From Paenibacillus_I sp035510375 (GTDB lineage Bacteria > Bacillota > Bacilli > Paenibacillales > Paenibacillaceae), in assembly GCF_035510375.1 (NCBI RefSeq), contig NZ_DATKHG010000028.1: a stretch of DNA of 64,000 nt, one strand, 5' to 3'. Of the stretch, positions 59,482 through 64,000 are shown in pieces. Within the stretch, counting starts at the first letter, position 1. Each line of letters opens with the position of its first letter. Under the pieces are notes generated by a model. It did not search any database, was not told where the DNA came from, and saw only the letters and a program-made list of their open reading frames with translations. The position numbers were made by a program, and so were the translations under genes.

Positions 59482-60546
59482 TTAAACCTCATCAGACTGT
59501 TTTTTCATCTCACCGGGTGCAATGCCGAAATACTTTCTGAATACGCGGTAAAAATACGAAACGTCCTCGTAGCCGGCCATTTCGGCAACCGCTTTAATGG
59601 ACAAATGCTCATCCAGCAGCCAGTCCCGGGCTTTTTCCATCCTGATTTGCAGCAGGAAGTCCGTGACGTTGCGGCCGTATTGCTGCTTGAATACCTTGCT
59701 TAAATATTCCTTGCTGACGAAAAATACTTTCGCAAGATGCTCCAGCGTAACCGGCTTGTCGAAATTGCGCTCGATATATTGCCGAACCTCTTCCAGATTC
59801 AATTTGTTTTTGTACTTGCGCTGCTGGGTAAGCTGCTCCAAGGCCTGCATGTAATGAAGCAGCAAAAAAGCGACCGCCTCCTTGGGCGAGGCCAGGGCGG
59901 CCTGGCTGACCGGTTCGTCGGCCGTTTCCAAATCAAGCGAATTATCGACCGTGAGCTCCTTCAAAAAAAGCATCATCTCTTGAACGACCCGCTCAAGCAG
60001 CTGCAGCCGCATCCCTTGGACGGCAGCCAAATCGACGGTCATTTGGCCGAAAACGCCCAGTACGCCTTCCGCGTTCAAGTCATTGAAATGATGGCGCAGC
60101 CGCTGCTTCAGCGCTTTGAGCGTTTGTGCCAGCTCAAAATCCATGAACGGCAGCCGCTTCTCCTCGTTCGCTAGCTCGAGCTCCGCTTTGCACTTCAGCA
60201 GCACGGCATTCAATTCCTTCGGATCGATCGGCTTGAGCAAATAATCGACGGCCCGGTAACGGATCGCGTGTTTTGCATAATCGAAATCTTCGTACCCGCT
60301 CACGACGACGATTTTAATGTCGGGATACCGGTCGTTCAGGATCCGGAGCAGCTTGACGCCGTCGGCTCCCGGCATGCGCATATCCGTAATGACGATTTGC
60401 GGCGATACCTCCTCAATGACGCGCACAGCCTCGAGGCCGTCTTCCGCCTCTCCGGCGATTTCCATCCCGTATTGCTCCCATTGCCCGAACGTCCGTATGA
60501 TGTCGCGGTTCCAGTTCTCATCATCGACGATGACGACTTTTATCAT
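59482..60546 (-). CDS. yesN: YesN-type response regulator with AraC output domain
   Basis: The 354-residue protein has an N-terminal receiver (VVIVDDENWNRD; phospho-acceptor Asp55 in VITDMRMPGADG; GYEDFDYAKHAIRYRAVDYL; KP) and a C-terminal AraC helix-turn-helix (VTLEHLAKVFFVSKEYLSKV, IKAVAEMAGYEDVSYFYRVF). Its start overlaps the kinase stop by 4 bp. It probably activates the transporter operon starting 107 bp downstream. Confidence 0.95.
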   Translation of the reverse strand: MIKVVIVDDENWNRDIIRTFGQWEQYGMEIAGEAEDGLEAVRVIEEVSPQIVITDMRMPGADGVKLLRILNDRYPDIKIVVVSGYEDFDYAKHAIRYRAVDYLLKPIDPKELNAVLLKCKAELELANEEKRLPFMDFELAQTLKALKQRLRHHFNDLNAEGVLGVFGQMTVDLAAVQGMRLQLLERVVQEMMLFLKELTVDNSLDLETADEPVSQAALASPKEAVAFLLLHYMQALEQLTQQRKYKNKLNLEEVRQYIERNFDKPVTLEHLAKVFFVSKEYLSKVFKQQYGRNVTDFLLQIRMEKARDWLLDEHLSIKAVAEMAGYEDVSYFYRVFRKYFGIAPGEMKKQSDEV

Positions 60547-62327
60547 GCTTCGAGCTCACCCCCTGTTGCGGCGGGAATAATGAACGTGACGAGCGTACCT
60601 TTACCGGGTTCGCTGTCGACCGTAACGCCGTACGCTTGTCCGAACTGCATGCGAATGCGCGATGCCACATTGTGCAGGCCGATCCGGTTGCCGTGCGTCC
60701 ACACTTGGCCGATCTCGGCATCGAGTCCCTTCCTCAGTTCGGCAAGCCGCCCGGCGTCCATGCCGATGCCGTTATCGCGCACGCTGATCCGGACATTTTC
60801 TCCGTCCCGCACGATTGCAACGTCAAGCTGCCAATCGCCGGGTTTGGCCTCCAAACCGTGAAAGAAGGCATTTTCCACGATCGGCTGCAGCGTCAGCTTC
60901 GGAATCCGGGCTGTGCTTGTCCGTTCCCCGACTTCGATGTTATAGCGCAGCCTTGTTGAGAACCGCTGCTTTTGGATCAGCATATAGTTGTTCAGGTGGT
61001 CGACCTCAGACCGGACGGTGGCCAGGTCCTCGGGCTCCCGGATCACATAACGAAACATATCGCTGAGCGACTTGACGATCTCATAGCTGTCCGCCGGATT
61101 TTTGGCGAACAGCATGCTGCCGATCAGCTGAAGCGTATTTTGCAGAAAATGCGGATTGATCTGCGCCTGCAGCGCCTTGAGCTCCGCCGTCTTTTTCTCC
61201 AGGCTCATGCTGTATTCCGTCTTTATATGCTCCCTGATTCGCTGCGACATACTGTTCAGCCGCGTTTCCAGCAGTCCGATTTCGTCGATTCGCCCGCTGT
61301 GCGGCGCCTCCGTTTCCTTGATCACGCTGAGCCCCTGGAGCGATTTGGCCAGCGCCACGATCGGCCTCGAAGTCCGCCAGGCCAGCGCGACGGCAATGAG
61401 CAGCGCCACCATAACGGAGATTGCGCCGACGATCACCCCGTAGTACATGGTCGCTTGCGCGCTGCGGTTGATAAAGCTCGTTGGAATGATCTTGATGAGC
61501 TTCAACCCGACCGGATCAATCGTCGTGTAAAACACATATTCATGCTGCATCCGGATGCGGCCCTGATCGTTCCCGGAGCGGTTTACCGCTTCCATGATGG
61601 AAGCGGGCGGCGCTTCCCCGTACGGCTGATACAGAATGCTCCCGTCCGGCTTGGCAATAAGCACCGTGTCCTCCCCGGAGGGATTGAGCAAGCTTAACGT
61701 CTGGTCGAGCATGGTCCAGCGCACCTCCAGCGATATCCCGCCAAGCACCTCCCGGTTCTCGAACCGGTTAAAGCTGCGGATTAACAGAAACTTCTCCCGG
61801 TCGCCGCTTTTCGTTTGGATCATGAAGTTCTTTTGCTGAGCGAACAGGTCCGCATAGAGGGAAGGCACTTGCGCCGGCGTTTCAAGATCGCTTTGCATGG
61901 CGTTGATGGTGAACAGCTTGTTCCGCTCCGTTAAATACAACTGAAGCCCGACCACATTATTATTCCCCGAATAATAAACGGAGGTCATCGTATCGATCAT
62001 GTTCCGCTGGGCGGCGAATCGGCTGGAGAGGCTCGCCTCTTCCGACTGGGCCATATAATCGCTTAAGTCAGGGCTGATCAGAAGCGTATAGATCAGATTG
62101 TTCAGCCCGGCGAATTGCTCGCCCAAATAGATGCCGGTCCACTTCATGTTGGACAGGTTCGTGTCGATGACCTCATTCTCCATCGATCGGCGGTTGTTTT
62201 CCGCGGCCAAGGCGGTGACGGCTATTATGGGCAGCACCGACAGCACGACCATCGTCAGGATCAGCTTATTGCGGATGCTTCGGCGGAACGGCTCCGTCAA
62301 TCGGCGGTACAGTTTCGCAAACATCAT
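60543..62327 (-). CDS. yesM: YesM-type sensor histidine kinase
   Basis: The 594-residue protein has two membrane helices (about 22-42 and 293-317) around a 250-residue extracellular sensor, then a HAMP region, the His_kinase domain with His393 in QINPHFLQNTLQLI, and an ATPase with VENAFFHG (N-box), DNGIGMDAG and GNRIGLHNVASRIRMQFG. This family senses extracellular sugars, often through the binding protein, and phosphorylates YesN. It is first of the sensory pair and lies after the GH30 terminator. Confidence 0.95.
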   Translation of the reverse strand: MMFAKLYRRLTEPFRRSIRNKLILTMVVLSVLPIIAVTALAAENNRRSMENEVIDTNLSNMKWTGIYLGEQFAGLNNLIYTLLISPDLSDYMAQSEEASLSSRFAAQRNMIDTMTSVYYSGNNNVVGLQLYLTERNKLFTINAMQSDLETPAQVPSLYADLFAQQKNFMIQTKSGDREKFLLIRSFNRFENREVLGGISLEVRWTMLDQTLSLLNPSGEDTVLIAKPDGSILYQPYGEAPPASIMEAVNRSGNDQGRIRMQHEYVFYTTIDPVGLKLIKIIPTSFINRSAQATMYYGVIVGAISVMVALLIAVALAWRTSRPIVALAKSLQGLSVIKETEAPHSGRIDEIGLLETRLNSMSQRIREHIKTEYSMSLEKKTAELKALQAQINPHFLQNTLQLIGSMLFAKNPADSYEIVKSLSDMFRYVIREPEDLATVRSEVDHLNNYMLIQKQRFSTRLRYNIEVGERTSTARIPKLTLQPIVENAFFHGLEAKPGDWQLDVAIVRDGENVRISVRDNGIGMDAGRLAELRKGLDAEIGQVWTHGNRIGLHNVASRIRMQFGQAYGVTVDSEPGKGTLVTFIIPAATGGELEA

Positions 62328-62402
62328 CTATTGGGCCAACCGCCTTTCTTGTCTGAAGTAGCTTAAGTATAGCCGATCGTTGTCAGAAAGGTGCAAGCAG
62401 GT

Positions 62403-62437
62403 AAACAAACGCCTTGCATGGCAAGGCGCTTGTTTGT
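62403..62437 (-). terminator. Terminator of the GH30 gene
   Basis: ACAAACAAGCGCCTTGC pairs with GCAAGGCGTTTGTTT on the minus strand around a short loop; the T-rich 3' arm forms part of the run. It lies 14 bp after the stop. Confidence 0.75.
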
Positions 62438-62450
62438 CGAACCTATTCGG

Positions 62451-63797
62451 TTAGCGCAATACGATCGTGTTAAAGGACTCCGGATCAAGCTCAAACGTGC
62501 GCACGCCCGTTCCGTCAGACAAGCTGAGGGTGCGCGTTTCCTTGTAAGGATTCCCCGTAACCACGACCCGCGTTCCATCCGGCTTCTCGAATGCCAGCGA
62601 GTTGCCGGTCCATGGGCCCCGGAGGCCGATTCGCTTGTCGCCCGGAACGACAAAATGCGCGAAATGCTTCATCACGTAGTATTCGGGATTCATGACGGCT
62701 TGTCCTGACGCAGGATCCACCGTGATCATCGAGTTCTGCTCCCAGCCCCAGGTGCTCCGTCCTTTCGGCTCGAGCGCCATGTTCCAATAAATATAAGCAT
62801 TTACCCCGTTCGTAAAATAATGCTGATACAGATTGAACACATATTTGGCGTAAAACCACGTGTTCTCCCCATCTCCGCATTCATTCTCCGTCTGCATGTA
62901 GCGAAGCTCCGGGTAGCTGAGGACGGTGCGCTGAATGCCGTATTTTCCCGCCCATTGATAGCCGACGCCTTTGACATATTTATAGGCTTCCGGATCGCTC
63001 AGGACGGTATTCGCGTATGCGTTGAAATCCTGGTCCTTTTTCTTCATCCATTCATCCCACGGCTCCGGCGCATTGATCGTTCCGAGCCAGATTTCCGTGT
63101 CGAGCCCATGCTCCTCGAAAGCCGGCCCCAAATAATCGCGGATGAAATCGCGGAGCTGCTCGCCCGTCCATACGCAGGAAGGGAATTTCTGGTCGGCGAC
63201 CACCTCGTTCTGGACATGGATCTGATGAATCGTGATGCCTTCCTCCCGGTAAGCTTGTACGAACTTCACGAAGTATAACGCATAAGCCTCGAGAATTTCC
63301 TTCTCCCAGCGCAGCGTGCCGTAATTATAAGCCTTGGGGAACTTCATCCAGGCCGGCGGGCTCCAGGGGGAAGCGAACAATTTGAGTTCGGGGTTCAGCT
63401 TCAACGCTTCCTTGATATAGGGAATCAGATACTTGCGGTCCCGCTCAATGGAGAAATGCTCCATCGCCAGGTCGCCGTCCGTCTCGTTCAGACTGTACCA
63501 TTCGAGCGCGTAATCGCTGGCTCCGATCGGAAGCCGGCAAATGCTGAATTTATGGTCGCCTTCGGGATGGAAAAGCGAATGTAGCACTTTTGCGCGATCC
63601 TCCGCGGACAGACAGCTCAAGGCGACGTAGCCCAATTCGTTAAAGCAGCCGCCGAACCCTTCGACCGTCTGAAACGTGTCGTTCGTTATCGTCAGATTGG
63701 CGGTGCCGGCTGCGGCGTCCGCCGTATCCGGGGCCTGTCTCTGCGTCCAGCGGTTCGACTCCGTGCTCGAAAACCAATCAATACCGGATTGTTCCAC
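62451..63797 (-). CDS. GH30 glycosidase (glucosylceramidase / beta-1,6-glucanase type)
   Basis: The 448-residue protein most likely starts at GTG 63797, 8 nt after GGAGG; the ATG five codons earlier overlaps that site. The barrel shows TFQTVEGFGGCFNELGYVAL, FASPWSPPAWMKFPKAYNYG, HQIHVQNEV with acid/base Glu198 and YMQTENECGDG with the probable nucleophile Glu304; a C-terminal beta domain follows (FEKPDGTRVVVTGNPYKETR). There is no signal peptide, which is unusual for a GH30 enzyme acting on polymers and suggests small imported glucosides. It is a single gene with its own terminator, divergent from the last gene in the window. Confidence 0.93.
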   Translation of the reverse strand: MEQSGIDWFSSTESNRWTQRQAPDTADAAAGTANLTITNDTFQTVEGFGGCFNELGYVALSCLSAEDRAKVLHSLFHPEGDHKFSICRLPIGASDYALEWYSLNETDGDLAMEHFSIERDRKYLIPYIKEALKLNPELKLFASPWSPPAWMKFPKAYNYGTLRWEKEILEAYALYFVKFVQAYREEGITIHQIHVQNEVVADQKFPSCVWTGEQLRDFIRDYLGPAFEEHGLDTEIWLGTINAPEPWDEWMKKKDQDFNAYANTVLSDPEAYKYVKGVGYQWAGKYGIQRTVLSYPELRYMQTENECGDGENTWFYAKYVFNLYQHYFTNGVNAYIYWNMALEPKGRSTWGWEQNSMITVDPASGQAVMNPEYYVMKHFAHFVVPGDKRIGLRGPWTGNSLAFEKPDGTRVVVTGNPYKETRTLSLSDGTGVRTFELDPESFNTIVLR

Positions 63798-63920
63798 TAT
63801 GATAACCTCCATCAGATATGCTCTCTTGCTTTCTCATGCTCCTTATTATAAATTGAAAACACGCCAGAACCGATTGTCCAAACAAAGAGGAATTTACCCA
63901 AATCAAAGGTGGAGAACGGC

Positions 63921-64000
63921 ATGTCGAATATGACTCCCTCCGGCGGCAGGTACCGCCATGTCCATTGGCTGCCGGCGATCGATTGGAACGTCAAGTTTTT
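63921..64000 (+). CDS. N-terminus of a gene cut by the window edge, probably AraC-family regulator
   Basis: ATG 63921 follows GGTGGAG by 6 nt. Twenty-six codons are visible (SNMTPSGGRYRHVHWLPAID then WNVKF), open to the edge. The pattern RYRxVxWLPxxDWxV recalls the cupin-type N-terminus of AraC regulators in Paenibacillus, and the position divergent from GH30 fits a regulator. The identification is tentative. Confidence 0.45.
   Translation, partial: MSNMTPSGGRYRHVHWLPAIDWNVKF

Noticed and set aside
1..64000. rRNA, tRNA, prophage or a sugar-transport ATPase gene
   Set aside because: None was recognised on reading both strands; no tRNA cloverleaf with a TTCGA-type loop was confirmed, and the only ABC ATPase is GlnQ. 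A tRNAscan or Infernal run would settle the RNA question.

Overview
The window reads as chromosomal DNA of a spore-forming, GC-rich Firmicute of the Paenibacillus/Cohnella type. Evidence for this is the strong GGAGG-type ribosome binding sites with many TTG/GTG starts, a gerK-type spore germination operon, repeated CUT1 sugar ABC transporter operons with lipobox-bearing binding proteins, a YesM/YesN two-component pair, copper-amine-oxidase-like repeats, and CcpA-type cre boxes. No rRNA, tRNA, CRISPR array or prophage was seen. Species assignment is inference only.

Layout. 1-827: 5' part of a TnpB (IS200/IS605, IS1341-like) gene running off the left edge, with hairpins upstream. 1094-3204: a hypothetical gene, a mini-ORF and a PAS-PAS histidine kinase broken by one missing base in the ATPase N-box. 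3330-10114: sugar operon 1 (LacI, binding protein, two permeases, glycogen-debranching-type hydrolase) with four matching CCAAAACGTTTTGG-type operators and a cre box. 10331-18849: two GNAT genes flanking sugar operon 2 (LacI, binding protein, two permeases, GH36 alpha-galactosidase). 19062-20737: AraC regulator and TIM-barrel epimerase pair. 20823-23951: a three-component diiron oxygenase/desaturase set (FAD reductase, Rieske ferredoxin, membrane desaturase) plus a 51-residue membrane protein. 24014-29356: sugar operon 3 (LacI, binding protein, two permeases, GH43-like) with TTAAATCGATTTAA operators. 29458-31089: a GNAT remnant, a copper-amine-oxidase-N-like secreted protein and a small acidic protein. 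31238-35184: spore germination operon. 35279-40174: PspA/DUF4178 facing a DUF350/lipoprotein/ATP-grasp operon, an envelope-stress module. 40535-44190: two glycosyltransferases flanking a decayed small membrane-protein/lipoprotein cluster. 44262-45054: a flavin amine oxidase pseudogene with an internal deletion, followed by an array of GTGCA-N5-TGCAC hairpins. 45411-48565: glnQHMP-like amino-acid ABC operon. 48749-53549: GH3 beta-glucosidase coupled to an MFS exporter, divergent from an AraC regulator. 54273-63797: operon 4 (GH30, YesM, YesN, binding protein, two permeases, GH42), very like the B. subtilis yes gene order. 63921-64000: start of another gene, AraC-like, cut by the right edge.

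How it works together. Four complete transporter-plus-intracellular-glycosidase cassettes each carry their own sensor (three LacI proteins, one YesMN pair) with predicted cognate operators, and at least three promoters also carry a cre-like box, so global carbon control is layered over local induction. In all four cassettes, and in the gln operon, a hairpin sits just after the binding-protein gene; this would let the binding protein be made in excess over the permeases. The most unusual parts are the desaturase electron-transfer cluster, several broken genes, and a set of dispersed, hairpin-forming intergenic repeats whose role is unknown.
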